Assembly (NCBI RefSeq): GCF_963676685.1
Contig: NC_092347.1
Location: 85,686,592-85,750,591 of the forward strand
Origin: Mytilus edulis
Lineage: Eukaryota > Mollusca > Bivalvia > Mytilida > Mytilidae
Direction: 5' to 3'
DNA length: 64,000 bases
Positions 33,309-46,137 of this stretch are shown in pieces. Position numbers and translations under genes: made by a program. Within the stretch, counting starts at the first letter, position 1. Each line of letters opens with the position of its first letter. Below the pieces are notes generated by a model. That model ran no database searches and was not told the DNA's origin. It saw only the letters and a list, made by a program, of their open reading frames with translations.

Positions 33309-34755
33309 ATGGCAGGAATTGGGGACAAAAAGGACAAGAACATTGAAATGGCAGAAATTGAATCATTTGGGGATATTGAGAAACCCACAGCTGAAGACGC
33401 TTAACCAGAGAACAGCTGAGAAATGACTATTAAACAATTGTACCAAGAACTTTTAACAGATGGAAAATCTAATGCTCAAAGAACAGCTGAGATTAAAAAC
33501 AGAGCAAAGCGCGAATGGTGTTGGTCTCGTTATGATTCAAGCTGAACAGAAAGAGGCAATGAACATTTATAACGAACAGATGGGAGCAATATCTCAGCAA
33601 TTTCAGCAGTCTGAAGACAGGATACATGTAGGCCACAAGGCTAGTGGTAATTGCTTGGCGGAATTGATGGTCAAACCAATAAGATATTTCATGTCGTGGT
33701 GAGACGGATAAAAGCTGACGACAACTGAGGAAGGAGAAACAGTTCAATTTAAAAGTGCATTTGAACAACAGGGTACCTTCCAACAGCTGGCATCATGTAA
33801 ATGAATTAGTGGAAAATCGAAATAAAGAAGTTAAAATTCCTGCAATGGACACATCATCTAAGTCAAAATTTGACCTCAGCCAGTACAACGCAAGTTTATC
33901 AAAAGTACACAACAAAATCCATGTCTTGGGTCTTTCTCCACTTGTAGTTCGCATGAACCATCAACCGCGCCAACTCTGTTGAAGGTGTCTTCACCTTAAG
34001 TCAAAAGTCCAATGTCAGGGCCCTTGGCCCTGCATGCATGAGCCAGGTTGAATTATTCAACAACAATCTCCATTTAAGAACATACTATAAACCTCTAGTG
34101 CTAATCAAGGACACCAGCAAAAGGCATATGTGTCTTCTTACGCACACTTACAATCTACTATGAGTCAATAATATTTTGTTCAGAGCAGCACATCATTACA
34201 TAAACAATTGACTGCAAGTGGATTCTATCAAGTTTATCCAATGCTGAATGCAGTGCCTACTGACGGTATCATCCCTCCTTAGCTCCTGTAGCTGTAACAG
34301 GCTTCCCATAACAGCAAGTTGACTCCACTGACCGATCCAGGAAAGGGCAGAGGAAACCAAAAATGTGTGACAACAGCTCTTCTTCATACTACTCATTGAA
34401 GAGAGAATATACCCGATGGCAAGAATTGGTGCAAGGGACCGGAGCCGAAGCCCACAGCTCCAAAAATTGCAAAAACTTAATTGAAGAGGATCCTTGAATT
34501 GGGAGGCGTTCATTTACCAATTTGAACGAACTGTCGGTAGATGACAATGGGAAAACAGGAAAAATGTGTGTAGGCCCCAGATTGCCAGGCCGATGTTGGC
34601 TTTGAGTACGCTCGCAAGGTAAACACAGATGATGATTCCAAGGCCTTAAAAACATTTATATGGAGCAGCGCTTCAGCAACAAAGATAATCAAACCAGATT
34701 GGAACTGAAGCATTCGTCCGAGGATGTAATGACAAAGATTCTTCAAGGCATGTAT
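33309..34755 (+). pseudogene. Ty3/Gypsy-like gag, decayed
   Basis: Begins with MAGIGDKKDKNIEMAEIE at 33309 and breaks into several frames by stops and indels: MENLMLKEQLRLKTEQSANG at 33460, then HVNELVENRNKEVKIPAMD near 33800. Near 34500 the order WEAFIYQFERT ... WENRKN ... EYARK ... ALK resembles the retrotransposon Gag core of Ty3 elements. The plus strand carries the signal; the minus frames in 33493-34746 are shadows. The protein would have formed the particle, but no full frame survives. Confidence 0.6.
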
Positions 34756-34762
34756 TTATAGA

Positions 34763-35240
34763 GAGGAATAAAGGCAACAGTAGTATACCGCTGTTCAAAA
34801 CTCATAAATCCATGGACAAAAAACAAAATCGGGATAACAAACTAAAACCGAGGGAAACGCATTAAATATAAGAGGAGAACAACGACATAACACTAAAATG
34901 TAACACATATAGACAAAATCCCACGAGAATAACAAATATAACATATATATATAACATCAAAACCAAATACATGAATTTGGGATAGACAAGTACCGTGACA
35001 CGTCTTATCGCAATGTGAATTTACACTCAAAAATAAGAGAAAACAAACGACACAACGTTATAATGTAATACACACAGAAACGAACTATAATATAACAATG
35101 ACCATATTCCTGACTTGGTACAGGGCATTTTTAAAGGAAAAAAATGGTGGGTTGAACCTGGTTTTGTGGCATGCCAAACCTCGCACTTTTATGGCCATGT
35201 GAAATATAACATCAAAATGACAACACAGGACTACAATATA
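34763..35240 (+). repeat. RepD repeat, long copy, inserted in gag
   Basis: Starts ggcaacagtagtataccgct and continues through aaactcataaatccatggac and gggatagacaagtaccgtga to gcacttttatggccatgtga. It is co-linear with 56920-57175 and splits the Ty3-like gag relic. Confidence 0.75.
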
Positions 35241-35259
35241 AATAAATTGGAGAACACAA

Positions 35260-36760
35260 TTGACAAAGAATCACACGAACAACGAGGAACCCAGAAACAC
35301 TCAACAAGGCTTTAAAAGAATTGAAAACCTCAATAGCAAACCAGATGGCGATATATGGATCAAAAAGTGCCAATTATGACCATCGACAAGTCTACTTTGC
35401 TGATGGCGTAGTGTCGCCGACCGATAAAGGGAATATGAACAGTCATTTGGATAATGAGGTGCATAACCTCACACAAATTGTCACAAGACTAGCTGATGTT
35501 ATGCTTTCAACTAATCAGCATAACCGTGGATTGACCGATCAATATAACCTTGGTTCTTCTGATCAAATAATCATGGAAGATCACCAGTTCAATGGAAGGT
35601 CACCTGATCAATAAACAAGTGGAAGATCTCCTGACCAATATAATCGCGGTAGATCGCCAGATAGAAATACACTCAAGCTTAATACCTATCGATCAGCAAC
35701 ACCCTCACTAAGCTATAGATCATATAGTCCCTAAAGACAACGGTTAGCATCTCCACGGACAAATTCAAGAAATCCAGGTTATTTCAGACAACGGTCACCT
35801 TCACAAGGATACGGAGCAAGTCAAAGTGCCACCCCATCAATTGGGTCTTTAAACAGCAAAGGGTCGGGCCAGTAGGCAAACGCACGATTCCAAAGTCTAT
35901 TAACCATGAAACATCACCTCATCATAAAATCGAACAGAGGCCCACGGCTTCGTCCGATATTGTCATCAGACAAATAATTTGAAAGAGCTTAGCAGTACGA
36001 GGTATTTAACATGACCAGAATGTGAGCATGATTGTGGACACTGCTGTAATTGTAATATTAGTTAATGAGAAATTATTTCCGGCAGAAAATGGAGATTTGG
36101 AGAACGTAATGCTGAGTGGTTTGGGTAAGCAGCTTGTTATTGGGAAGATTATTAAGAACGACTCTCAAAATTAATAGAGTAAACATACACTGGGGTGTGT
36201 GCAAAGAGCCATTAAAAGACGATGTTATACTTAGGCCAGATATTTTGGACGCATTGAGGGCATGATAAACCTGAGTACTCCCACAATTACCATCAACAAT
36301 AAAGTGATAAATGCGGCATTTGTTAACAGTGGAAACGAGATTTCAACTCAGCAAGTAACCATCACAGTTCCTCCAAACTCAAAAATGACTGTTGCCAGGA
36401 GTGCATTTTAGGACCATGCTCGCTGAATAGTTGCTAATTGGTTTCGCACGTAATTGGAAAAAGAAATAGTTGTCACTTTACCATTTTGAATGATCACAAT
36501 CGTCTCATCCGCCTGAAGAAAGGTACGCCTATTGATTACATAGAATTATTTGACGATGTAGTGGGTACGGCAGATGAAAACGCGAGAAGTGACGTAAGAC
36601 GCGGCATTGTAGAGACACTAGACAAGTGCCCTCGGCACTTCCTCAAAGTTTAGATGAGTTACCCACTATTCCAACACATGTAACTGATATATATTAACGT
36701 TCAATCGACTCATTTCAACCTATTTCATTCCAACCATTAAAACTGAAAGCGTTTAAAGTA
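35260..36760 (+). pseudogene. Ty3/Gypsy-like gag end and aspartic protease relic
   Basis: 35321-35614 is an open frame (97 codons) continuing a Gag tail rich in RSPDQ-type repeats (GRSPDQ near 35595; further copies downstream after a stop). Around 36030 the protease active-site segment reads MIVDTAVIVILVNEKLF, with D-T-A in place of D-T/S-G. The frame then decays. 36438-36653 is open again (MVSHVIGKRNSCHFTILNDH) and ends before TDIYQRSIDSF-like words. Reverse transcriptase, RNase H and integrase are absent, so the element was truncated after the protease or a long deletion occurred. Confidence 0.6.
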
Positions 36761-37160
36761 CAATTACAATAACACGTTACATATTGATTAACATTTTGAA
36801 TTTCACTATTTGTTTTTGTATATGTAGCCATATTTGCAAATGTATGTGTTATAGAAATAACCAATTTTTTTTTTTATATTTTTAAATTAATTGTTAACAA
36901 ATTCAACACCATGACGTCCATTTTTAAAGAATCATTACTTTAATTCCCGAAATTATATAGAATACCTTTAGGACAATCTTGATATTTATACCGTTTTTCC
37001 GCCATCTTGAAAATGGCGGCCATATTGGATTTTTCAGAGTGGGTCCATAGCTAAAATCAAAGGGTATATAACCAAGAATTACTATGCAAAGTTTCATGCT
37101 TTCCTCATGAAGTGAGCAATTCTGCTCTATATTTGCACCAATCGGCCGGACTATTGGTAA

Positions 37161-37785
37161 TCGAAAACACATCCTTCAAGGCTATTTTAGAATTTGGACA
37201 TCATCTGCAACATATAACAGCATACGCTATATTTTAATTGTCGCATCTATTTTCTTCTTTATCACACCATAAAATATGACTCATTCTTGTGCAGAGTGAA
37301 TTACACGAATAACATCTTAGTCTTTAAAACAAATTTGTATTGCTGAGTGATATAGTTGGTTTCAAGTGTTTCATAAGCTGTTATTTATCTTTCACGTTAT
37401 TGTTTTTTCTGTACTAAACAGCACAGTACAGTTTTTAAATTTTCTTGAATATTTTCTTCGTTACAGATGTAGAGGATAACTAGTCTGCCGTTGTTCAAAT
37501 CTCACAATTCACGAAGTAGATACAAATCAAGAAAACAATCTTTATTCATTAATTCCAATTCACAAAAAAAGGTGATAAACCCAACTTTCAGCAATATTAT
37601 TATGCTATTACGTGGCGGGCAGTTTTTATTGGTTGAGTAGGTCGATGTGTCCAGGGAGAAATACCGACCTGTTATAGAAAAAAAATAAATTAGTACGACT
37701 ACATAAACTTTATGACCCACCGTTATTGATATATTTGATGACAGGGAAAAAACAGTAGTCGGTAAAATAATTAAATGTATGATTG
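37161..37785. other. No recognised feature
   Basis: AT-rich; the minus frame 37502-37831 runs into the MITE and shows no motif. Confidence 0.4.
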
Positions 37786-38040
37786 TCATGGCCACAATTA
37801 AAAATATTTTGGTTTGCCCAAACCCTACCAAAAGGTTGAGACAGTGGGTAGGTAGGTAGGCATTTTTTTTTTTTTTTTTCTAATAGAGAAATTGAAGTAT
37901 TGGGTGTTTATAAGTCTCCATTCCTATCTGATTAAAAAAAACTTCATCAAATCAGGACAATAAAATAATTTGAGTAGGTAGCTTTTTTCTGGGTAGGTAG
38001 CGTTTGGGCAAACAAACCTATTCTTTGTTATGGCCCAATG
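37786..38040. mobile_element. MITE-like TIR element
   Basis: The left end contains catggccacaatt and ttttggtttgcccaaaccct; the right end contains gcgtttgggcaaacaaacct and gttatggcccaatg, its imperfect complement. The interior carries poly-T and gtaggtag words in both orientations. About 255 bp, non-coding. Confidence 0.7.
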
Positions 38041-38044
38041 AAAC

Positions 38045-38140
38045 AAATCTTCAAAAGAGACCTAATAAATAAAAGTTAACAACTAAAGGTCACCATATGG
38101 CCTTCAACAATGAGCAAAACCAATAGGATGGTATGCTATA
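38045..38140 (-). repeat. RepB-related fragment
   Basis: Words aaaggtcaccatatggcctt and caacaatgagcaaa are antisense RepB-family words, as at 55570-55680. Confidence 0.45.
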
Positions 38141-40849
38141 TAGTTTCTTAATTACGGAGAAAGCCCTTTTTATTGCAATATTGAAATATAACACGAAGCA
38201 AAACAGAAACCTAAATTCAAACTGACAATAACAAAAATACATATAAAACACAAAAACAGTTTTTATTTTTAGTTTTTACGGACTTTCCCTCTTTGAATAT
38301 ACCTTGGTGTTTGGTATTTTTATTATAATTCTCTCACTATGAAGATTTCCTGTTACCCAGTTGCTCATATTTCAGTGATTGTCGAATTTTGTATATCCTA
38401 GTGATCTTTAGATTAATGGTATCAGTGTCTAGAAGGTCTATGATATACCTTGATATTTGTCTCAATATTGATACAGATGTACGAACTCAAAACTAAAGTC
38501 TATAAAAATATGATGATCTTTACTTTCAAATTATCAACTTCTCATTTTTCAGCAGCAAAATATCCCTTTCCAACCGTATACACTTTATGGACTTCATCAA
38601 CACAAATACTGCACCAACAGAGTAATAAAAACTAAAATCGACTCTACATAGTTTTACTTTCACGGAGCAATATAAAAATAAACTGAACAGTTTTTAATTG
38701 TCTGCAATCGAATTGTTTGAACAGTATTAATTTCCACAAAAGGGAAAAGTCTAAAAAAAAGTTTGAAAGACTAAACATAATTTATTTTCCATCTTTCAAG
38801 AGCTATTCATATGAAAATGAAATTTTCAGATCAAGAAAATAGATGTCTTATCAGTTAGTTTATAAATTGCTTCCTTTTCTCTATAATGACTGAGGGAGGA
38901 ATTCGCAGGGCGGTTAAAACATGTAAAGCAGGGAAGACTTGTTTCTTGAAAGCATCGCGTCTCGCTGCGTTTTGAGTTCATTGGATATATATGTAATCTC
39001 AATTTTTGTCTTCTACATCTATGTATGAGATTTTGAAAATCGATAAAACAACAGTGTATTTAAAGAAGAACATACAAGCACTAGACATTCTGTAATCAAT
39101 AGTTATCAACCATATCCACCAAGTGAAATATTCATAATTTTGAGTGTTTCTCTGATGTCATAAATGTTATTCAAGAATCATATATATAATAATTCTTTCA
39201 TTAAAAGTGCTGTTCGTGGTAGAAGTTACTCTAGAAAAACGTGCTGCGCTCAATGATATCACATATCTATATTAGTGTTTCTTTTGTTCAGGAGTCTAGA
39301 TAGTAGATTTGTCTGTCTAGATTTTTGTTTTAATTTTTGTCACAATCTATATACTCTCCAATAAACAATATATATTACGTGCAATGATATCTCATAAATA
39401 GTTACTTCAATGTTTTTTGGATCACAATGAAAAATTCGTATGATAGACATCCATTTTAAAGTTTGACCTGGTTAACTATAAAATAATTATATTGACAAAG
39501 ACCATATTATTAACAGTAAATCATGACATTAAAACGAAAATGAGTGACAGTCTATTTATATTTCCATGTCGAATATGCTATTACAATATTGAGTACAAGA
39601 CAGTTGCAAAACATGTCACTTTTTGTTTTTCATAAGCCCTTCTTACAACATAATATCATATACGTTGGACGTCTAGAGATATATCTAAAAAAAAACATTA
39701 AACTTATTTGAAAAAAAAACATATACGATACCATTATTTCTAGTGTGAAATTGATTCTTTCTGACGTTTATGTGAAAGTTTCTGGAAGACAGCTTACAAT
39801 AGTCGGAAAACTTTAAGCTTTGTTATTTTGTTTTGTATAGCTTGAGAAAGCAGAGGAATTGAAAGTATAATTTTTTAACAATCTAATAATAACTTCGAAC
39901 TACTTTCACATTTTGAGTTCTTCTATTTGTGTTTGATACATTAAACTATCAGATACATCTATTGTTTTCGTCATCGTCACTGAGTCTACTTTATTTTGAA
40001 GTTGACATATTTCTAGATTGATTGCTTGATTGATAGTTGCCTTGATTCATTTTCAGGTATTTCATGGTATGTTTTCCGACAAGTACACACCTTGATTCAT
40101 TTTTTTTTATGTTTGTCAAGATTTTGAACCCGATTTCAGCCTTCTCAACACGATTCCAAAAACATTTAAAACAAACATTAGCCTTAAAATAAAATGGACT
40201 TTGACAGAAAAAACCCGTATTTATTCGTGTCTGCCTTAAATTGTTGTTACCCCAAGGTATATTTATGAGGACAGTGATCTGGATTTATTAACAAATCTTT
40301 TATTGAATGAATTATTTCAATGCACGCTACCCTACAAGTTTTAAATTCACACAAGTTGTACTATAAATTTCATTGTCTAAACTTGGAAAGCTTCTTAAGC
40401 ATAACAAATAAAAGGAGTGCAAAACAATACATTCTTTTTTATTTATACTTTCTGTTAATTCTTATCAGTATTTTAGCATATTTATTTCGTGCATAGTGAT
40501 TATTATCTCCATCAAGATAGTCATATGGGAATACGTGAAGCCTGAATATACTTGATGACTTATGAGAAATAGATTTTATTGAATGTAATCTAGATAAAGC
40601 CGGACTTCTAATGTTATCTTTATTACTTTTTGCTTCATTTTATTACAGTCTTTTCCAAAGAACAATGAATACTATCGCTTAGTGCAGTATTCGGCATATT
40701 TTCTGTAAGAAACAATGCGGTCTATAGATTATGACAAAATGTTGATGTCGTCTGCCGGAAATCCGATTTTGGTTTTAACCTTTACGTTTTGTTTTCTTGC
40801 TCCTTTTGACTTGATCTTTTAATATACATTTGATATAAACATATATATG
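38141..40849. other. Long empty stretch
   Basis: 2.7 kb of AT-rich sequence. Apart from a weak RepE-like phrase near 38278 (acggactttccctctttgaa), I see no repeat, gene or RNA. The frame at 38450-38635 has no motif. Confidence 0.4.
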
Positions 40850-41984
40850 TAGGACTCTAAAGTGCGTTGGGGACGCTAAAGTACGATGGTCACGCTAAAG
40901 TGCGATGGTCTACGCTAAAGTACGTGGTTCCATTAGCTACAGTGCGATGGTCCGGGAAAATATTGACGTAAAAACGTAGTTCGATAATGACGTTTAAAAC
41001 AGTTGTTTATAAAATCTAAAAATGAACATACTGGAAAATATATTAGGAATATTTGATCAACAATTTGTACACCATATGTCCATGACAAGTAATCGAGTAA
41101 TTGATTGAATTTAACCGTTTTTTATCGGCTCAATCACAATGTTTATTTTTTTCGAGTGCTGGAAAAAAGACTTGTGTCCTACAGTCGACCATTTTACTAT
41201 AAAAATACAAAACAGTATACGCATACTTATCCTGCTTCTATTTGAAGCGAACAGATACATTCGAATCATTGTTTATGTGGCAGTTTACTTTGTGATCCCC
41301 GTTAAAATGCTGTCGATTTTAATGAAAAGTAAAGTTGGTAAAATAGAGATACATGTGTTCATGCGTTAACTATAAATTGTCTGCTTAAACATAAGTCGTA
41401 CTGTATATTGTAGGAAAATACTGAAAAGGAGAAAGCTCGGCGAACATTATTTTTCTTGCATTTAGATTTGAGCTTATGCAAATAAATGCTGCATTTTCCG
41501 ATAATGAACGAATTAGGAATTTTTAATTTTCAATGACAAATGTAAGGGAGGTTGTAACATTAGTGTGAACGGCAATCTACACCAATTATCCAAATTTTCA
41601 ATACGCTCCGAATTGTTACAAATTTATTTTACATGAAATATAATATTAGCAAAACATAAATAACCTGTATAGCAATTATTACTTCGTCAGACTTGTTAAT
41701 TTAGAAACAATTACTTACGCCTACCGGTAAATTGTAAAGCCTATCTCATATGTTATATCTTAGTATAATAGCTTTTGCAAAAAAAACCACTTTTTAAACC
41801 TCTGTGTTTTAATACTTCCAATCTTACCCTTTGGACCATCACACTTTAGCGTGATACACCATCGTACTTTAGCGAACAAACAACCAACGCACTTTAGCGT
41901 GAGACACCATCGTACTTTAGCGTAGAATATCGCACTTTAGCGTGACCATCGCACTTTAGAGTACCATCGCACTTTAGAGTCCTA
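40850..41984. mobile_element. TIR element with repeated word cgctaaagtgcgatggt
   Basis: Ends taggactctaaagtgcg and cgcactttagagtccta are perfect inverted repeats. The outer flanks (atatatatg, catatatat) extend the symmetry, so the 8-bp atatatat could be a target duplication or part of the ends. The left 120 bp holds about five copies of cgctaaagt-cg-tggt and the right 170 bp about seven in reverse, a typical subterminal-repeat layout. The central 900 bp is AT-rich; the frame at 41139-41369 is not protein-like. No transposase, so non-autonomous; family unknown. Confidence 0.85.
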
Positions 41985-42352
41985 CATATATATTTGAAGA
42001 AAAAATATTTAAAAAGCTAGAAAAGTCTTAAGTCAAAGTTATACCAGCTTGCGATCAAAAAGGTGTTTATAAGGTATACATGTTATTTGTTTATTGTATA
42101 TAAATGAAAATTACAACTAATAAATTTTGACTGTACTAAGTGCTTTGGACTCGTTAAGTAATCTCAACTTAAACATTCATAAAATATGTAAAAAAAAACC
42201 TTAAATGACAAAACAAAACATTATAAAGCAAAGACATATTTATCTAAGATCAAATTAATCGAGGTTCAAAGATGATAAAAGTGTTTAAGGACCTTGACTG
42301 AATTTACATCTCTCGCACGGTCGACTCGGTGACAGAGGGCGTTTGGTAAGCA
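41985..42352. other. No recognised feature
   Basis: AT-rich spacer between the TIR element and the frame at 42353. Nothing seen. Confidence 0.4.
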
Positions 42353-42568
42353 TTAAATATATATGCAGTTGGTGGTCAGGAACGGGTTGAAGGCGCCATT
42401 TTTGTAATGTAGCCATCTTGGTTTTGTTGAGTTGTTTTTGATTTGTTTACTATTTTGATGTTTCTTTCGAGTGGACTTCACAACGGCTTCTTTCAGAGCC
42501 AGGTTTGTCAGCTTGGCAACAAGAAAATCGTCGCCTGTTATGGAGGCATCATCCTCCAACAGAAACAC
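42353..42568 (-). CDS. Hypothetical frame, possible exon fragment
   Basis: A 71-codon minus-strand frame. The first 35 residues (FLLEDDASITGDDFLVAKLT then NLALKEAVVKSTRKK) look protein-like and less AT-biased than their surroundings; the rest does not. Possibly an exon or the edge of a mobile-element gene. No family recognised. Confidence 0.2.
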   Translation of the reverse strand: MFLLEDDASITGDDFLVAKLTNLALKEAVVKSTRKKHQNSKQIKNNSTKPRWLHYKNGAFNPFLTTNCIYI

Positions 42569-42649
42569 TTAGTCAAAGTTGTTGTCATCATCACGTTTTT
42601 TATACATTATAGTTTGTCAAGATTGTGGACAAAATCAAGACATACAACC

Positions 42650-42770
42650 TAATCTTTGTCTTCTGTATTGTCATTTAATTTGATTTTGCCATTTGATTAG
42701 GGACTTTCCGTTTTGAATTTTCATCGGAGATCAGCATTTTTGTGATTTTACTTTTTACTGTAGTGTTTGT
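42650..42770 (+). repeat. RepE repeat fragment
   Basis: Contains gattttgccatttgatt, ggactttccgttttgaattt and tttttgtgattttacttttt. Similar fragments lie at 13140-13205, 18430-18485 and 50215-50330. Confidence 0.6.
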
Positions 42771-43496
42771 AAATATCCCTATATTTTTAATTATAATCGT
42801 AAATCTGTGAGTTTCCTGTGTGGTACCTTCATTGGAACAAATTTATTGTATTGTGTTATGCCATGTAAAAAAATATATATACAAAAGAATTCAAAATATA
42901 CCAAACGTAGAGATACTACGAAGGTTTAAAAGCTGCTTTGGTAAAGTTGAAGACAGAAAAACTCGTTTATCATCTTAGAGCGACATGATTTCTAATCAAG
43001 AAGACATATGGTAAACTGTACTATCAGCGAAAATATATATAATTCATTCTTAATAGACAGAAATAAATGTAAATTTAAGTAATAAACATCAGCAGTCATG
43101 TTTTAACAAGAATACATTTAAAAAAATAAAGTTGTGAAAAGCTGTCAAGCGTGTAGTCCCGTATTACCATCGCAATGGAGAAAGTTATAACTTAGCATGT
43201 ATTTAATAGGCTAGATATTTAGTATTAAAGATCATTTAAACAAATAAATGGAAAGTATGACAAAAAAATGTAACAGATATTTACATTTAAAAAGTTTAAA
43301 TGTGGAATGCTACTTGTTAAGTCAGAACATTTCATCGTGTTAGGCCGTAAAGAATTATTTTACCTTGGACTTCGATTGTATTGTATGTTGAATTTGTATT
43401 TTAGGGATTTCACAAATAGGAACGAAGAAATTAACAATTAGAATTTCGGCTATTTAAAATTGCAAGCTATATATTAATTTATTTTCATATAGAAGT
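42771..43496. other. No recognised feature
   Basis: AT-rich sequence; nothing seen. Confidence 0.4.
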
Positions 43497-43802
43497 AAGA
43501 CGATGTGGTATGAGTGCCAACGAGACAACTCTACATTTAAGTCTCAAACTGTCAAAAGAAAACTATCCACCCAATTCTCAATGTGAAAAAGGACAACAAT
43601 TATAGTACCCAATTTAAGGTTACAGCTCCTTCTTGATATGTATATATTAGAAAGATTTGAAATATTCATTTGACCTATATGGTTCTTAACCTAATTGACT
43701 TTTAATGTATATGGCTCCGTTAGGTTTGGTATAGTACAAATCCAAAGAAATTGTATTTATAATAGATATAAGAAGATGTGGTATGAATGCCAATGAGGCA
43801 CA
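43497..43802 (-). repeat. Two reversed RepB fragments
   Basis: gacgatgtggtatgagtgcc then aacgagacaactctac (43500) and aagatgtggtatgaatgcca (43770) are antisense to the RepB 3' half; the second is very short. Confidence 0.6.
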
Positions 43803-44519
43803 TGTTTCTCTGAAATGGGTTATCATAAATAATTTATAAAACCAAAACAACACCTTCCTCTTTTTATTTATTTTAACTGAGTGCGACTAATCACAATGTA
43901 TTTTAATTGCTATTAAAACAAGATGGATTATAAATATGCTGCAGAAGCTTAATTCTTCTTAAGGTAAGGTAGGGTAACTATTACGAGCGTATTTCTTTAG
44001 CTTTCAGTTGGTTGTTTGTTGTCTTCGTTTGCTATTGTCTTAAAACTTTAATGACACGCAATAACATAGCTGACTAGTCTTAAATACAGTGCTTTTAACG
44101 GCTGTGATTCATCTTATAATTTGTAGGTTTGTTTTGGAACAATGTATGTGTGAGTGTGTGGGTTTTTTTTCATGAGTTTTTTTGTATTCCATTTTGGTCA
44201 TATAGTTCCTTACGTAATCGGGTATTTACATTTATATATTATTAGATTTCAAATATTGGGATTTTTGCGTTCTTAGTTAAGGTCAATTCAAAAACACGTT
44301 CTAGTTTATCGAAATCTACATTTAAAAGGCACTCGAACGCGCAAAATAGATAAAGTTTTATCGTTATTTAATAGCATAACATACCATATGCATTATTGAA
44401 TGTTAGCGTATGCTCTGTAGTAAATACATTGGTACTGACGTGATTCATAATATTCTTTACTCAATTCTGCATTGCTTTATTATAAAACTATTCCGAAACT
44501 TAAGAGAATCCAATCGATT
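43803..44519. other. No recognised feature
   Basis: AT-rich, with a short gt-rich run near 44140-44162. Nothing coding. Confidence 0.4.
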
Positions 44520-46137
44520 GACGTCTCCGTCATTACAGGTGAACGGAAGTGCTGGGTCAGCTCTACTTTCGATGACAGAAATCAATCCAACGCTGTACAG
44601 AGTCAGAATACGTTAGCCCCAAACAACATCGTTTTTTGTGTGTAAAACTCATTACATTTACTGCTTGATAAACGAATTAGGTATGGCAATTCCCTCGGAA
44701 ACCCACCATATGCACTTACGACACTTACCAAAGAGGAAATCCTGGATAATCATAGGTCTGTTCTATGTTCCTTTGGAATTTCAACCAAAGATGATGAACT
44801 GGATCTTCCATAACTGTACTGCATACCTTAACTGCATAAGTGTCCTTACAAACAACGGTATATTTCTGGGTCTTCCAAGTGTTCCACAAAACCTCTTTCT
44901 AAATTATTAACATCTAATTTATCAGCAATCAAAGACGGGCTTATTGTGAAACTGCCTATTCCAGAGGTGGCGTTAATCAGATGTTGATACTTAAAAATTC
45001 CAAAGATCGTTTAGAGTACATACAATCTAACTCTCTTTCATCTTGTAATAGTATTAAAACATTTGACTTTTCTACACTTTATACAAGTATTCCACATTCC
45101 AAACTAGAAAACAAATTGAAAGAGTTGTTATTGCTTTGTTTCATAAAAAAAGAATGGCCAACGAAGATACAAGTATCTTGTCTTAGGAAGGAATAAATTC
45201 TTCTTTGTAAATGATCTCTCACTCTGATTCAAACAAAAAATTCTCTGAAACTCACATTATCAAGATGCTTGGTTTCTTGATTGACAAAATATTTGTTACG
45301 TTCGGAGGACGTGTTTTTCAACAAACTATCGGCATTCCAATGGGAACGAATTATGCCCCTCTTCTTGCCGACTTGTTTCTTTATTATTATGAAGCTGACT
45401 ACATACCGGAACTTCTTAGGAAGAAAGATAAGAAGTTAGCAATATCCTTTAATTCTACTTTCCGCTATATAGATGATGTTCTTTTACTAAATAATTCAAA
45501 ATTTGGTGACTATGTCGAACCTTCTATCCTATTGAACTAGAGATAAAGGATAAAGGATAAAGCATACAACATGTACAGTTAAGTCGGCAACATTCCAGCA
45601 GCACCTGCATACGGTGTATATATCTTCCAATTGATACGATATTTCCGTGCTTCCATTTCCTATCATGATTTTCTTGATAGAGGGTTGTTGCTCACAAGGA
45701 AGCTACTAAATCAAGAATTCCAAATGATGAAGTTAACATCATCTCTTCGTAAATTTTACGGACGCCATCACGAGTTGGTTGACCGTTATGGAATAACCGT
45801 TTCACAAATGATATCGGATATGTTCCTTACGTCGTAACTACAATCCCCTTCCCTTTCATAAATGTGACCTACCGAATTAGACTATTCACCGGATTTGTTT
45901 TCGCATAAGCAACAGGACAGGTGCCACATGTGGAGCAGGATCTGCTTACATTTGGAGCACCTGAGATAACCCCTAGTTTTTGGTGGGGTTCGTGTTGTTT
46001 ATTCTTTAGTTTTCGATGTTGTGTCATGTGTACTATTGTTTGTCTGTTTGTCCTTTTCATTTATAGCCAGGGCGTTGCCAGTTTATTTTCGATTTATGAG
46101 TTTGACTGTCCCTCTGGTATCTTTCGTCCCTCTTTTA
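44520..46137 (+). pseudogene. Penelope-like retroelement, best copy, decayed
   Basis: Pieces of one RT gene in order across several frames: NNIVF/CKTHY region (44614-44660), LDNHRSVLCSFGISTKDDEL (44735), IPKLHKC-type segment (44830), FDFSTLYTSIPHSK (45062-45103), FGGRVFQQTIGIPMGTNYAP (45301-45360), catalytic FRYIDDVLLL (45460-45489) and, after a short internal deletion, IPAAPAYGVYIFQLIRY (45597-45650) to the stop at 45837. The GIPMG and YIDD boxes with LYT-IP upstream are typical of Penelope-like reverse transcriptases. I see no GIY-YIG endonuclease. A non-coding 3' tail follows to 46137 (ctggtatctttcgtccctct). Stops and indels make it inactive. The family assignment rests on these motifs and on memory of similar mussel elements. 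Confidence 0.75.

Larger units (their letters stand above)
32660..37160. mobile_element. Region flanked by inverted repeats, holding gag-protease relic
   Basis: 32660-32810 and the complement of 37000-37150 share, in order, ccggccgat, aattgctca, atgaggaaagca, agctatggacccac and aatatggc, about 75% alike over 150 bp. They enclose 4.3 kb containing a Ty3/Gypsy-like gag-protease pseudogene and a RepD insertion. Either these are the long terminal inverted repeats of a composite DNA element, or two copies of one repeat that lie in opposite orientation by chance. No terminal duplication was resolved. Confidence 0.5.

Noticed and set aside
33493..34746. Minus-strand frames across the Ty3-like gag
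   Set aside because: The plus strand carries the recognisable Gag core; the minus frames are shadows.
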